A stretch of 64,000 nucleotides of DNA from Polymyxa betae (Eukaryota > Endomyxa > Phytomyxea > Plasmodiophorida > Plasmodiophoridae). Shown here one piece after another: positions 1-11,297 of this stretch (position 1 is the stretch's first letter; each line of letters starts with the position of its first letter). A program made the position numbers and the translations under genes. The stretch lies in contig RBZT01000546.1 of assembly GCA_003693705.1 (NCBI GenBank), positions 186,001-250,000 of the forward strand. Reading direction: 5' to 3'. The notes beneath the pieces were generated by a model. The model did not search any database, was not told the origin of the DNA, and saw only the letters and a list, made by a program, of their open reading frames with translations.

Positions 1-10
1 TGTCGTCGTT

Positions 11-1658
11 ATGAATCCAGCCAGAGCTACACACAAGAAGCCGAGACCGGGGACCATTCGTTCAGTACAGCGAGAGCGCCCGCTGCTTCCCTTTGCCAAA
101 GTATTCCTCTATCTGCTTGTCCGGATCCAGTCTGATGTGCCTGTAGTCTGCTGATGCGACCAGGTCGCCAAATCAGGAGTCAGTCAAGTATGCAGGGATT
201 GGCAGTGGCAACGAGCTGTCCTCCCAGCACTTCGATTCGAATTGTATCTGGGAGGAAAAAATTGACACCATTAGGGCCGATGAATGCGGACAGATTGAAT
301 CGGCTCCTGAAGCTCAGGACCAAAGAAAGATTTCGCGCTTGCAGCGGCTTCTGGATGATCTGGATGTTGATATAGGAACAGTTAGAGAATTATGCTGGAC
401 TGGAATACCTTCAGAACTTCGAGCAACTTTATGGCTCATGCTGATGGTAGAACTCGTTGAATTCGCTGCTAGAGCGATTTTGTTCGTTCTGACATTTTGA
501 TATGTTCAATTTTTTAGCAGGTTGCTTCTTTGTGAGATAGCTTTCGAACCGATAGCGTCATTTTAGGGTATTGTTCCAACTAATCGATCAAGACGGCAGA
601 TGGCCTTGAACAGAAGAGTTCAGGAGTATCAAAGCTTTGCAAGACAACATTTTTCAGATACAGGCCTGTTCACTTCCGAACAGATGAAATCAGTGACCCA
701 AATCGATCTTGATTTACCTAGGACTTCTCCTGGATTAAGGTTGTTTCGGTTGCCCTCCGTCCACGCTGTAGGTAAACGCATATCGTAACCTCAACTCGAT
801 TTTTATTATTAGCTAGTCGTTGAGAAGAGTTCTATGTATATATTCTTTTCGTCATCCAGCTACCGGATATGTTCAAGGCATGAACGACCTTGTTACGCCA
901 TTCTTCTATGTTTTTATCGGAGATATAATTGGTCCAGAGAAAGTAACTGATCCTAGAATTTGCTTTGCTCTTACATTTTAATCGGCGGATTTAGGACCCA
1001 TTACTGATTGAGGCTTCTGATTTAAGTTCTGATCAGTGGGTTCAAGTAGAGGCATTTAGTTTTTGGTGCTTAAGTCGATTAATGGAAGGAACGCAAGACC
1101 ATTATACACGAGATCAGCCTGCAATTCAGTGGAAACTACAGGCTTTGAAGTCGTTAATGTCCCAAATCGACAGTAAGTTTCTTTTTTTTGCGTTGGCTTG
1201 ATTCATTATTCCTCCACAGTTGAACTTGACAACCATTTAGCTTCGCAAGAAATCTTGTACAGTTTCTTCGCTTATCGGTGGATGAATTGCGTCAGTGACA
1301 TTGTTCGGGCTTGCTAAAGTTAATTTACGCCTGCACAGTTTCTGATGAGAGAATTATCTCTGCGTCTTATTGTTCGACTGTGGGACACATACTTCTCTGA
1401 AGATAACGATCAAGGGTTTAGTGTTTTCCACGTCTATGCCTGCGCTGCCTTTCTATCGCGCTTCTCCGGTACTTTGAAGGTGTTGGGGTCCACAGTCATA
1501 GCGGCCATGTTTCTAATATTTTTTGCTAGACGATGGATATGGAAAGCATTCTTAGCTATTTACAAAGCGATCTGACATCCAAATGGACAGAAAGAGACCT
1601 AACTGCAATGCTGTCGCACGCCTTTGTGCTTAGATCAACGTATAAGTTGCAGGTTTAG
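11..1658 (+). CDS. Rab GTPase-activating protein, GYP1/TBC1D22-like (TBC domain)
   Basis: Eight exons keep frame: 11-100, 147-446, 567-767, 817-942, 995-1172, 1220-1290, 1339-1479, 1530-1658, giving 411 aa. The TBC domain fills most of exons 2-8. The arginine-finger motif reads I-D-L-D-L-P-R (exon 3) and the glutamine finger lies in GYVQGMNDLVTPFF (exon 4); both catalytic fingers are therefore intact. Exon 7 carries LLMREL-like and RLWDTY motifs typical of the GYP1/TBC1D22 branch. Family members stimulate GTP hydrolysis by Golgi and endosomal Rabs such as Ypt1/Rab1 and Rab33. The first exon (basic, 30 aa) is the weakest part of the model; the ATG at 11 is in phase, but an upstream start outside the window is possible. 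Confidence 0.88.
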
Positions 1659-1759
1659 CCTGTTTTTCATCTTGTCAATCATATTGACTAAAGAGTCGAT
1701 AAAACTAAAACTGGCGAGCAGCGATATCATCATTATGCCGGTGTTGTACACATAGAATA

Positions 1760-2915
1760 ATGCAGTTGTTGGAAAAGATTGCGTATTCTGTATGTTAGGA
1801 TGAAGACGGACGTCAGGAGGACAGGCCAGTACCGTAGATCTGGGCGTTCTCGAGGTAGCATCCTGGTGATGTCGGTACTTGGGTCCACCATACCGAAAGA
1901 TATGTGCAGTGGTGAGTACCTGTCTGTCTGCCATGCATCTTCCCGCTTATTAAAACCAGTCGGTGTTGTGAAGATACAGAGCGGAAGCGTCAGAGGCACA
2001 TGGTCCAGTTTGAATCACTGATTGGACCATGTCAGACACTTGGTCGTTTTAGACATTATCATGTATCTACAGATATGTTCAGGTTTCTGAGTGGTAATAT
2101 GGTGTATACTGAGCTAATGAGAGCCCAGATCGAACCTAGACACCTGGCCCACTGGAATACCAGAACCTTCATCATTATTCCCATTATCCGAACCTGCTCA
2201 GGACATCACTGAATGTATGGCCCTGAAACGTCATAAAGCATTTGTTGAAGATTGCATTCTGGCGACATTGCGTGATCAATTCACTTCGGAAATGAGTGTG
2301 GATTCTGATGTATCTGAGGATGTTATGTCATCAATTGAGGAACCAGTAGTCAATGATCAACATCGACCTTCACAAAGTACAAGCGATATCGACAAATTGT
2401 ATCGATCTATATGTGAATCAGATTTTAAGACGAAATGTAAGATTCCTGTAGAGGTGCTAAAGGCCCTAGAGCAGGCATTAAGTCAGGCGTCACCATCAGC
2501 ACGTATTAACTGGACTAAGACGTTATCATGTTTATTGCACATGTTTCTTAGTGATGGATCTCAATGGAGATCATGGGCAGATATGTCTAGCAGACTTGAT
2601 GATAATGAATGGATCAACTCTGCAGACAAATATAAGATCCCAGTTCTATTACACGATAGATTCGTTCAGTTCAGAGATCAATATGGTAATAATTTAACAC
2701 CTTATTTATTTACAAAGCTCAGTCAACACCTCATTTTTACTTCTATTCACTTTTCTTTTGAGTTTTCTGTCTTTGGGAGGAAATTTTTAATTTGTTTCAG
2801 GTATGCAACACTCAAATCGGGTGATGTTACCAGCTATATTATGGGCTTTGAATGTTGGATGTGAAGTTATTGGATTACCACCCAGATCTAAACGCTCATC
2901 TACCAATAAAAGATG
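1760..2915 (+). CDS. Hypothetical protein, multi-exon, not recognised
   Basis: I do not recognise the family. The 3' part is clear: an open frame from about 2130 through 2661 is spliced at a GGTAAT donor (about 2683) to a TTTCAG acceptor (about 2800), continuing to a stop at 2913-2915. It reads LPAILWALNVGCEVIGLPP near the end and has a basic C-terminus. The 5' part is plausible: ATG at 1760, donor GTATGT after ten codons, then exons reading ASTVDLGVLEVAS and GEYLSVCHASSRLLKPVGV. The joint between about 2010 and 2130 is not resolved, because no simple splice keeps frame without a very small exon. A serine/acid-rich segment lies near 2290-2400. The gene starts 100 bp after the TBC gene on the same strand and ends 17 bp before a convergent gene. 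Confidence 0.5.
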
Positions 2916-2932
2916 ATCTTCATCAGAAAATC

Positions 2933-4159
2933 TCAATCAGATTCCGACCAATTCGATTTCCTTGCGGGCCCCTTATCTCGTGGCCATTGTACGACCTTCT
3001 CAGATCTAGCCTTCATACGATGTAGTAAACGCCAACGTCGTTCCCGACGTTGATCAATAGACCAGGATGATGATAGGTCACTGTGGGATTGGAAATCATT
3101 ATTCTGATCATTGAAGTTGGGGTTCATATCCCGATCATCACTATCACCATCACTAGATTGCATTCGACCAATCAGAGCCTCAATCCGCTTCCGACCAGCC
3201 ACAATTGCATTCAGACGTTTTTCAGCCTGTTGTGCGGCATCCGCGGTCACGGTGCGGTTCAGCACGACCGAGGCCGATCTCGGTGGCATCATGACGGGTG
3301 GTCTCTGAGCGACTAGTTCAGGCATTGATTGAGCTCTAGGACGTGATTCTGCAATATCTGATAATGAATCAGATGATGGTTGTGCATCAATTAATAATGT
3401 AACAGGACGTCGTGTCACGGGCTCTATCAATCCTGTCGATGGCGCCGACCGAGTCCGAGTACGATCAGCACTGGACCAGCGCGGCAACATCCTTGGTACT
3501 GATTGAAACTTATTCTTGACCCAGGCCCGTACTCGTGTCCAGCCTGATGATGAGGACGATGGCGCTGACGGTCCGGGCTGTAATCTGCGGCCTGAGTGTT
3601 CGCCGGCTCGGGTTCGGAGCCGGGAATACAGGCCCGCCTCGGCCAGCGATTGACATCGACGGACTACATCGATCTGTTGAGCTCCCTCCATGCTGGTCGT
3701 ACACGACCAGGACATGGGCGATGATGCCGACCTGAGTCCGTCCTCGATCCGGGCCAGTACGTCGACGCAGGCATTGACGGACATGGTGGGCGACCACGAT
3801 GTCGCCACCGATGTCATGAACCGATTGAATTCGGGGCGATCCACATCGCGATCATACCGGCCCGCGATCGTGAGCAGATCGTGCAGGCCCAGACGTCGGG
3901 CCTGAGCTGGATCTATCTGGGCCCGGAATAGGATCCCGCACAGCTGCGCGTGCAGATGCAGAAAATCACCCGGAGACAGATGCGGATCATGATTAGTGGA
4001 GGATGGCGATGGGGCCGGCACGACTCGGGCCCAGATGCGATCAATACGGCGACGTATGGCGACATGCTGGCCCAGACTGACACGATCGAGATCGGGATCT
4101 GGTTTAACGGAACCTGTAGATATAGATCTCCATCCAGGTCCTGTATCTATAATACTCAT
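2933..4159 (-). CDS. Hypothetical Arg/Ser-rich protein
   Basis: This is a single open frame of about 408 aa from the second in-frame ATG (MSIIDTGPGW); an ATG 24 nt upstream adds eight residues (MYYEYYII) and looks less likely. I recognise no domain. The N-terminal half is compact and partly helical. The middle carries serine runs and many Arg-Ser and Arg-Thr pairs, suggesting a disordered, phosphorylatable linker. The C-terminus is strongly basic with two RRERR/RMK-like clusters, so nucleic-acid binding or nuclear location is possible but only inferred. The coding sequence looks CpG-rich compared with genes further right. It is convergent with the preceding gene, and its start lies about 200 bp from the stop of the next minus-strand gene. 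Confidence 0.5.
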   Translation of the reverse strand: MSIIDTGPGWRSISTGSVKPDPDLDRVSLGQHVAIRRRIDRIWARVVPAPSPSSTNHDPHLSPGDFLHLHAQLCGILFRAQIDPAQARRLGLHDLLTIAGRYDRDVDRPEFNRFMTSVATSWSPTMSVNACVDVLARIEDGLRSASSPMSWSCTTSMEGAQQIDVVRRCQSLAEAGLYSRLRTRAGEHSGRRLQPGPSAPSSSSSGWTRVRAWVKNKFQSVPRMLPRWSSADRTRTRSAPSTGLIEPVTRRPVTLLIDAQPSSDSLSDIAESRPRAQSMPELVAQRPPVMMPPRSASVVLNRTVTADAAQQAEKRLNAIVAGRKRIEALIGRMQSSDGDSDDRDMNPNFNDQNNDFQSHSDLSSSWSIDQRRERRWRLLHRMKARSEKVVQWPRDKGPARKSNWSESD

Positions 4160-4363
4160 TATTATATAATATTCATAATACAATCATGTACACACAGATC
4201 GAGCTCTTCATACATTCAATATCCTATATCTATAATATCATACTCCATCTCCATCCTCTAACACCATTCACATCCAATACCTTCAATACCATCTGTCAAT
4301 ATAATCCCCTTCTTACTCATGTATGATTTTATTGCCTAAATAGTCACTGACTGAATCCTATCT

Positions 4364-5797
4364 CTACCGAGCTGGGTCCGTCTTCCAGTAAGATTGAAGA
4401 TCGTGAGCAAGATTTAGGGTTTTAGGGTCTGTGCTGACTGTCTCGCCATCTGGTCGTTTCTGCAGCAGATCCTGGACCAGACTGGTCAGTTTCACATTCA
4501 ACATCCGTTGATCACGGAGACGCTCAGCCCCATCCCGGACCAGGTCGTACTGATCCGTCACGGTTCGCTCCACGATCTGCATCTGTGCCTGAAGAGCAGC
4601 GATGGCGTCGTTGGCGGCCCATCCAGCGGACTCGGACACGAACTCTGCAGTTTGTATGGCCGTATGTAGATGTTGTAATGATGTGTTGATTAAATGTAGA
4701 TCGAGATTATGATTTGATATTGGTGATTGATCAATACATAATTGATCAATATTAATAAGAGATGTAGTATGTGATGGTGATATAATATCATATAATGGAT
4801 GATGATGATACGGTTCTAGTTCAGACACGATATCATGGACAGCACTCAGCTCATTCTGTAACGCAATCACTAGACAATGTAACGTATGACTGGAACATTG
4901 CTGTAACGAACGTCGTCGTAGCAGAACCGACTGCTGGAATCGACGTTCCCGTAGCTGTAATTGTGCATTCTGTTGACGTAGACGATGGAATTCATTGATG
5001 AGGGCGTCTAATGATCGAAATTCCTTTAAACATTCTGATAATGGTTGATCATATGATATCTGACATAAACGACGTCGTAGAACATATAACAGATCATCTT
5101 GACGTTGAAATCTCAGAGCGATCAGACGCGGGACTGAACCAAGACCATGCAGGTGGGCCGGTACGGCCAGCGACCGACCTGGATCGAGACGTAATAGTTC
5201 GGCCTCTAGCGTATCGATCGTCTGCTGCAATTGCTCCGGGGTCGTCCACGACGATAGGTCTGGGATCAAAAACCCTAAAACCCTTGTGGAAACCCTAAAA
5301 CCCTAACACGTACCCAATGACTCCAGCTGTCGTTGCTGTCGATCGTGCTCCACGACGCTCTGTTCCGATTGGCGTCGACACGCCACCAGCTGATCGTACA
5401 GGTCGGCGCATCGCCCGACCAGGACCCGGTGCGTGTCGTGCACGCCCTGCACCAGCGGCCCCAGGCCGTACTGCTCCTCGAGCCATTCGGGATCATCAGC
5501 GATGAGATCGTTGATAGCCTGACGTAATTGATTGAATAGATCCGTATATATTTGTATATGATGTTGGAGATCATCTGGAAGCACATTGATGTTATCTGCA
5601 TCTGGTCGGACTAGATCTGTAACGTGACGTAACGTGGCAGGTTGCGGTTTCGAGACAGGTGGTGCTGAATGTAATCTATGTGCACTGATTATAGGTGATG
5701 ATATTACTGCATAATTTGATAGAGCTGAACGACCTCGTCTATCAGCTAAACTCACCATATTAAACCTATCACAATCATAGAACAGAGGAACGATCAC
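4364..5797 (-). CDS. Hypothetical coiled-coil protein with a telomere-like repeat in its intron
   Basis: Two exons, 5797-5314 and 5259-4364, are joined by a 54-nt intron (GTACGT...CCCAG). The join restores a continuous heptad-like stretch reading ...QLESLDLSSWTTPEQL. The protein is about 460 aa, rich in Leu, Gln, Arg and His with long helical stretches and no recognisable domain. A structural, possibly cytoskeletal role is guessed only from the coiled coils. The next gene upstream is the divergent MAPK15-type kinase, 637 bp away. The intron and the last part of exon 2 both contain TTTTAGGG-type repeats. Confidence 0.6.
5274..5306. repeat. Interstitial telomere-like repeat (CCCTAAAA)n inside an intron
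   Basis: The plus strand shows four CCCTAAAA- or CCCTAA-type units between 5273 and 5306, two on each side of a short TTGTGGA break. All lie inside the 54-nt intron of the coiled-coil gene. A second pair of units, in TTTAGGG orientation on the plus strand, lies at about 4410-4427 inside the coding sequence of the same gene. Confidence 0.7.
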
Positions 5798-6434
5798 GGA
5801 TCTCGTACCGTATTGTCACACTACCTGGCCAGTTATCGCAACGTCGTACTCGCCCCCAATGTACTACTATATCATGATGCTGGCCTTGTTAGGATGGGTG
5901 GCGCCTGCTGGCCCCTTTCACCTGATTTACGGGTGAATTACTGTAATGCCCTGAAATCGGTAGAATCTATTTGGGCAATGGGCCGAATTTATCCAGCCAA
6001 AGAGCGCCGCCTGTTGACCAGAAATCAGCGAATTAGTCGAATTCAATCCAATGCAATCCTTTCATCTGATTTCTGTGATTGCAGCGATATGTCTCTCTGT
6101 ACACGTATCATGTGATATTCCATACTGAGTTGTGTCTATCTATTAATGAATATATTCGTATGAGAGTTACATGATATCAATATGAATGTTATCTATATTA
6201 TCATCATATTAATACATAACCATGTTCTAAATATTACAATTTATTGATAAGATTTAGTAGTGGGCCACTACCTCCCTCTCCTCTATATATATATTGCTGC
6301 ATACTATAATATAGGTACGTTCATGGGATCGATTTCATCCTACTCTCTATCATATATAGAGACCATATAGCATACAGATCCGAGTTCGTGCTGGCTCTCG
6401 CCTCCATTCCCATCGATCGGATCTATATCTGCAA
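5798..6434. other. Intergenic region between divergent genes
   Basis: This 637-bp spacer separates the coiled-coil gene (minus) from the MAPK15-type kinase (plus). It holds an open frame at 5813-6115 with no recognisable protein features, then an AT-rich stretch with TATATATAT near 6285. I see no supported gene here; it presumably contains both promoters. Confidence 0.5.
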
Positions 6435-8096
6435 ATGGCTGATCATATAGATGCGCATGTATTACGTAAATATCAGACTATAGAGAAGATTGGCAAAGGA
6501 GTGAGTATCGGTCTGTCTATGTATGTATAGCCGCAGGTCGTACTGATCCCCCGATCCTGGAACTATTATAGGCCTATGGAATAGTATGGAAAGCACTCGA
6601 TAGACGTAATCGGAAACCGTTGGCCGTTAAGAAGATCTTTGATGCATTCCGTAATGGTACAGACGCTCAACGGACGTTCCGTGAGATTATGTATTTACAG
6701 GAATTCGGTAAGTTGTGTGTTCAGATAGGACCGGAGACCGTAACTGACCCCGATTGGTGTTTGGGGGCGCAGATCACCCGAATATCGTCCGTCTTGTGGA
6801 TGTTATGAAAGCAGATAATGATCTAGATATCTATCTGGTCTTTGAATATGTTGAACTTGATCTACATGCAGTTATTAAGGCGAATATATTAGAGGAAGTT
6901 CATAAGAAATATATTCTCTATCAGACACTCAAGGTCCGGGACCCAACCCCATATCCACCCCATCCCCGTCCGTTGCTGACCCCCTTCGCCCCCATCTGTA
7001 CAGGCCCTCAAGTATCTGCATTCCGGACAGCTGTTACATCGTGATATGAAGCCCAGTAACGTACTGATCAACTCCGAATGTCACGTCAAGGTCTGCGACT
7101 TCGGGCTGGCCAGGTCCGTGGCCGCCCTGCACGACCCCAACCGTACTGGACCCAGTTGACCACGTGCCCTATCGGCCCCTGCCCTGACTCTCGTCTGTTG
7201 CAGATAACGCCGTCCTCACCGAATATGTAGCGACCCGATGGTATCGTGCTCCGGAGATTCTACTCGGATCCAACTAGTGAGTGGCCCCGCTACCCCCTCG
7301 CCCGTACTCGCCCCTGGGGCATATGCTGACCATGTGTGTGTTTGTGTGTATAGTTATACGAAGGGTGTAGATATGTGGTCTATTGGATGTATATTAGGAG
7401 AGATGCTATTAGGGAAATCGTTATTTCCAGGCACATCTACAATGAATCAATTAGAACGTATTATACAAGTTATAGGAAGACCAACACAAAATGATCTTAA
7501 TGCTATTGGATCCGAATTTGCACTCACAATGTTAGAGACATTGAATATACCAGAACCTAAAATGTACCATCATTCATTAGCCATGGGATATACCCCCTGC
7601 ATATACTGATCTCATGTGGTCGTACAGGTCCTGGACGGATTTGTTCCCGGGATGCAATCCATTGGCTCTGGATCTAATAGATCGTCTATTACAATTTAAT
7701 CCCGATAAACGTCTATCAGCACGTCAAGCGTTAATGCATCCATATCTTGCTGAATTTCAGGGATCTGAAGATGAATCAACATTGGATCGCGTTATCAAGA
7801 TCAAGATCGATGATGATAAGAAGTCAGTTGCGGCCTTGCCGTCCGGGGGCCAGTACTCCCCCCCTCCCCCGGTCTCCGCAGTTGACGTTGCTAACATGCC
7901 GTTACACAGATATACGGTGTCGGATTATCGTGGGTCATTATACGACGCGATTCGTGCACGAAAGAAGCAGTTGAGTGCGGCTGTTAAACGCAGCACACCA
8001 TCAACGAAACGTCGTCCAGCATCACGGACATCGACGAGATCCTCCACCATGACCTCATCGTCATCAACTGCTAAAATCCGATCCACAGCCAAATAA
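6435..8096 (+). CDS. MAPK15: MAPK15/ERK7-type protein kinase
   Basis: Seven exons keep frame: 6435-6500, 6572-6707, 6773-6933, 7004-7142, 7204-7276, 7354-7563, 7628-8096, giving 417 aa. All kinase landmarks are present: glycine loop GKGAYG, AVKK lysine, HRDMKPSN catalytic loop, DFGLA, then a T-E-Y activation loop followed by [10 protein letters not shown]. The order [14 protein letters not shown] and PLFPGTST fits the ERK7/MAPK15 branch better than ERK1/2. The family works at basal bodies and in ciliogenesis, with autophosphorylated TEY. The C-terminal tail after the kinase core is only about 100 aa, basic and Ser/Thr-rich, shorter than in vertebrate MAPK15. The gene ends 24 bp before the convergent stop codon of IFT25. 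Confidence 0.93.
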
Positions 8097-8120
8097 ACAA
8101 CTGTAATCGAACACATTATA

Positions 8121-8663
8121 TTAGTATGGACGTCCGCATGCCCGAACACCGTGCACGGCCACAATGTCGTCGTACGCGCCCGCGATCCGAATCTTGAGAT
8201 AACGTGCGGCAGCCTGAACCTCCTTCTGATACTGCTGCAGTTCACCATCGTGATTATCATCCAGATCTGTATGCGCAATATCAGTACCACGACAGGGCAG
8301 GGCCGGTATTCCCAACCCCCCCGGGTCGTACGTACGTGTGTCATCAACAGCGATGAAGTGAACGGGTTGGGGTGTCTCACATCTCTCAATGATCAGATGT
8401 TTGATATGTCGTGATCTGAGATCTATTGATTCTATGAAGGATGGCTTTGTGAATGCCAATATGAGATCTTGAGGGTATAAACCTGTTGATATCCAGAACG
8501 TCTTCACATCACTGTTAGACACACAACCTCTTATTAGATGCATATTGCATATATAGAGATGCAGGCACAGTTACCCATCGATTATATGAGATGGAGGATG
8601 ACGATTCTCCATCGATGTAGCTACCAGAATCTCACCACCATTCTCACTCAGCGCCAGATCCAT
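8121..8663 (-). CDS. IFT25: Intraflagellar transport protein IFT25 (HSPB11-like)
   Basis: Two exons, 8663-8575 and 8529-8121, are joined by a 45-nt intron (GTAACT...ATAAG). The product is 165 aa and begins MDLALSENGGEILVATS, matching the family's start, with PPSHIIDG and then TFWISTGLYPQDLILAF. This is the galactose-binding jelly-roll fold of IFT25. The family's C-terminal signature is also visible (RIAGAYDDIVAVHGV). IFT25 pairs with IFT27 in the IFT-B train that moves cargo along flagella, so its presence implies a flagellated stage. It is tail-to-tail with MAPK15, another ciliary gene. Confidence 0.92.
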
Positions 8664-8888
8664 CGATGATCTACAACCCGATCGTCAAGTCTCAGTGGCC
8701 GTCATACTGGACCCCAGCACCCATCACCTGATCATATCAACATGTCAACATTCCTGATACTTTTATATGGGTTTGATGGGTTTTCTAATCACAAAGAATT
8801 CCTACCGAAATGTATGATCATTGAATACTGATAGAACAACATTCTATGTTGATTATGAGATATATGAAGGACGAATTGGAAACATAAT

Positions 8889-10595
8889 TTATGCAGATTG
8901 TAATCTGGGTTGAACCCAACCAGCTCTAACATTATGATGACGAAGATAACCAATGATTTGGTTCATGACGGTCAACTGGACAGCTTTCCTTTCTTCAACA
9001 GTTTTACATTCCAGATCCAGACTTCGATCCCGCGTAATCAATGATAAACATAGACGTCCATCAACATCTTCTGCAGAACGTCGCTTTAATACGCTGGTTT
9101 GTTTACCGCTACGAACTTGTAGAATATGTTCGATTTGTAGCAATCGACGTCCATTCCCCCATCGAATGATACCAGCACCGAGATCAACGGTCAGGTAGAT
9201 ACGTCGCCGTCGTCCTCTTCGTCCATGTTTGATTAACGGATACTCAAACATATCAAGACGCGGTTCAGGTTGTGATGTTTCATGAATAGATTCCCCACCA
9301 AATCGTACATTACGTCCACTGATAGTTTTTTCCACTGATTTTCTATTTGAAGCTGGATCTGACTCAGTATCTGATGCAAAATTCAGAGACAAAGATCTCA
9401 GTGCTTCACTCAGGATAACATCATCTGGATCATGAACTGATTTCATTGGTTGCTCTATCACGATCGCATTCCGAACACTACTTCGACTTGAACGTCGCGA
9501 GAGACGTCCTGAACCCGAACAGCTTGATTCGCTGGTATCAGCTTCAGCTTGTAGACGGAATACTTCCGATAAATCTGCAACTGCTCGTTGTTGCTGAACA
9601 TCGACTACATCGCCTGGAATGTCATTGTCTGATATACCCAATGTACCGGTATCGCTGGATGCTAACGATGGAATTGATTCGAAGCCAGGGGCGGTTTCAG
9701 ACGGCAACCGGACAGCAACAGGAAATAGTTGATCCAGTTCACTTAGAGATTCCTCTCTTGAGACGTAGGATGCAATCGGAGCATTGATTTGTTGCAGTGC
9801 GAGATCGGGATCGGCGTATTCAGATGAAAAACTAAGAGATAATGATCGTAATGCTTCAACAAAAGCTGGACCATCGGAAGGCTCTGATTCCACATCATTC
9901 TGATCAATAGATTGGCTGGATCGTCTGGACTGCTCATCACCATCGACATCATTACAATCGTTAATTGCAGCTTCCTCATCAATCCGGAACACATCCGAAG
10001 TTGACCGACTTGCTTGTTGATCGAACTTCGCTGCCTTTGGGGACGAATGCTCGCTTGCAGATTCGGAATCAATGGGTCCCTCAGAATATGGCTGTTCAAA
10101 TTCATCAGCATCAGTAAGTTGTTGAACTTCATGATCAACAGGAGCGACTGAAGCAGCTTCAGCGCCTTCACCCAGCAATTTGTCAGCAGCGATAAGCTGA
10201 AGCTCTTCCGTATTCAAAGATTCCTCGCTTGAAGCTCGGGTAACAGTCGGAGCGTCTTCCCGCTCTGAAGAGATATCGTTCTGCTTGGAATGCACTCGGC
10301 TTGGACTCCATTTAGATTTCACAATTGGTTTCTTAGGCGTGTCTTTTTCTTTGTTACTTAGATGTTCGAATTTGCTACAAACTGCTGATATCGCTGGATG
10401 ACGAACAGGAAGTTTTGGTTGAAATAATAGTTGGCTTGCTGGGGAATGCCTAGCTTGTCTGTGTCGATCTGTATCTGAGTTATTACGACTAATTGTGCCA
10501 CGAACCGAAACAGGGACATCGATCATATCCCAAGTTCCATGGCGATGGTATTTCAATGGTTGGTTGGGTCCCGGCCCAGTCCTATTTGCACTCAT
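8889..10595 (-). CDS. Ser-rich acidic protein with C-terminal PH-like domain and internal duplication
   Basis: This single-exon frame encodes 568 aa. The first 450 residues are acidic, serine-rich and probably disordered. The last 110 or so look like a pleckstrin-homology domain of the phospholipase C/PH_12 type: a basic first strand (RRRRIYL), RWGNGRRLLQIEHILQVRSG, CLSLITRDRSLDLEC and a closing helix with a Trp. Such domains bind phosphoinositides or proteins. The linker carries a duplicated block of about 90-100 aa: a DVFRIDEEA or EVFRLQAEA motif, an RRSS cluster, and EALRSLSLSF or EALRSLSLNF each occur twice in the same order. The start MSANRTGPGPNQ is the first ATG. Confidence 0.75.
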   Translation of the reverse strand: MSANRTGPGPNQPLKYHRHGTWDMIDVPVSVRGTISRNNSDTDRHRQARHSPASQLLFQPKLPVRHPAISAVCSKFEHLSNKEKDTPKKPIVKSKWSPSRVHSKQNDISSEREDAPTVTRASSEESLNTEELQLIAADKLLGEGAEAASVAPVDHEVQQLTDADEFEQPYSEGPIDSESASEHSSPKAAKFDQQASRSTSDVFRIDEEAAINDCNDVDGDEQSRRSSQSIDQNDVESEPSDGPAFVEALRSLSLSFSSEYADPDLALQQINAPIASYVSREESLSELDQLFPVAVRLPSETAPGFESIPSLASSDTGTLGISDNDIPGDVVDVQQQRAVADLSEVFRLQAEADTSESSCSGSGRLSRRSSRSSVRNAIVIEQPMKSVHDPDDVILSEALRSLSLNFASDTESDPASNRKSVEKTISGRNVRFGGESIHETSQPEPRLDMFEYPLIKHGRRGRRRRIYLTVDLGAGIIRWGNGRRLLQIEHILQVRSGKQTSVLKRRSAEDVDGRLCLSLITRDRSLDLECKTVEERKAVQLTVMNQIIGYLRHHNVRAGWVQPRLQSA

Positions 10596-11297
10596 ACCGG
10601 CTTAAATAATTGACATCCTGCTTTGTGTGTATTCGGGACAAGAAATCATCTCGCGTTGACTCATCATATCGATGAATCATTTGGCGATTCGTTAAGAACA
10701 ATGGGATAGAGAATGTTAAAGGGACCATGAATTTACTTGAGGGAGGTCCCGCGACTGAAGCCGAGGCCGCACCCCTTTCATCTTGGCTAACCTCCCATCT
10801 CATAACGCCTTGAACTCACGTTGTTTGCTTCGCAAAGTCTGCTTTGTCGACGGCGTTGTCTAAACTTAGTAGCTAGTAACTGTGTCTACTTAAAACTTCA
10901 ATCTTGTAGAGAGGCAGCGCTGTCTTAACTGACAGTGACAAACATACAGAGCCAGGACGACGATATTATTGAATCTGGATCACATCGCTCCATATATTTA
11001 ACCTGACATAGAAATTCGAACATCATTCCTGTCGGCGACTTACAAAAACTGGCCTAACATTTTTGCCGACGGAGTCACCCGCTGAACAAGTTACCAGAAC
11101 GTAACGAGATACAGTTATGAGTACTGTATGTGACATAATAACTGACTTAGTGCCTATCTGTTGGAGTTGGACCTTCCACCCTAAGGCAATATGATGGGGC
11201 AATGGGGTCGCTCTGCGAGGAACCCATCGTTCATCGATCATCGTCGTCTTTGACGCACTTTCTGGGTCCATTCTCTTTATCGGCTGCTTCCAGCAGC
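10596..11297. other. Divergent intergenic region
   Basis: About 700 bp separate the PH-domain gene (minus) from THOC6 (plus). Short open frames on both strands show no protein-like composition. In-frame codons upstream of the THOC6 ATG run back to 11202, so its true start could be earlier. No RNA gene or repeat was seen. Confidence 0.5.

Noticed and set aside
5813..6115. Plus-strand 100-codon frame between the coiled-coil gene and MAPK15
   Set aside because: No domain, no splice partners and an unremarkable composition; more likely promoter/intergenic sequence.
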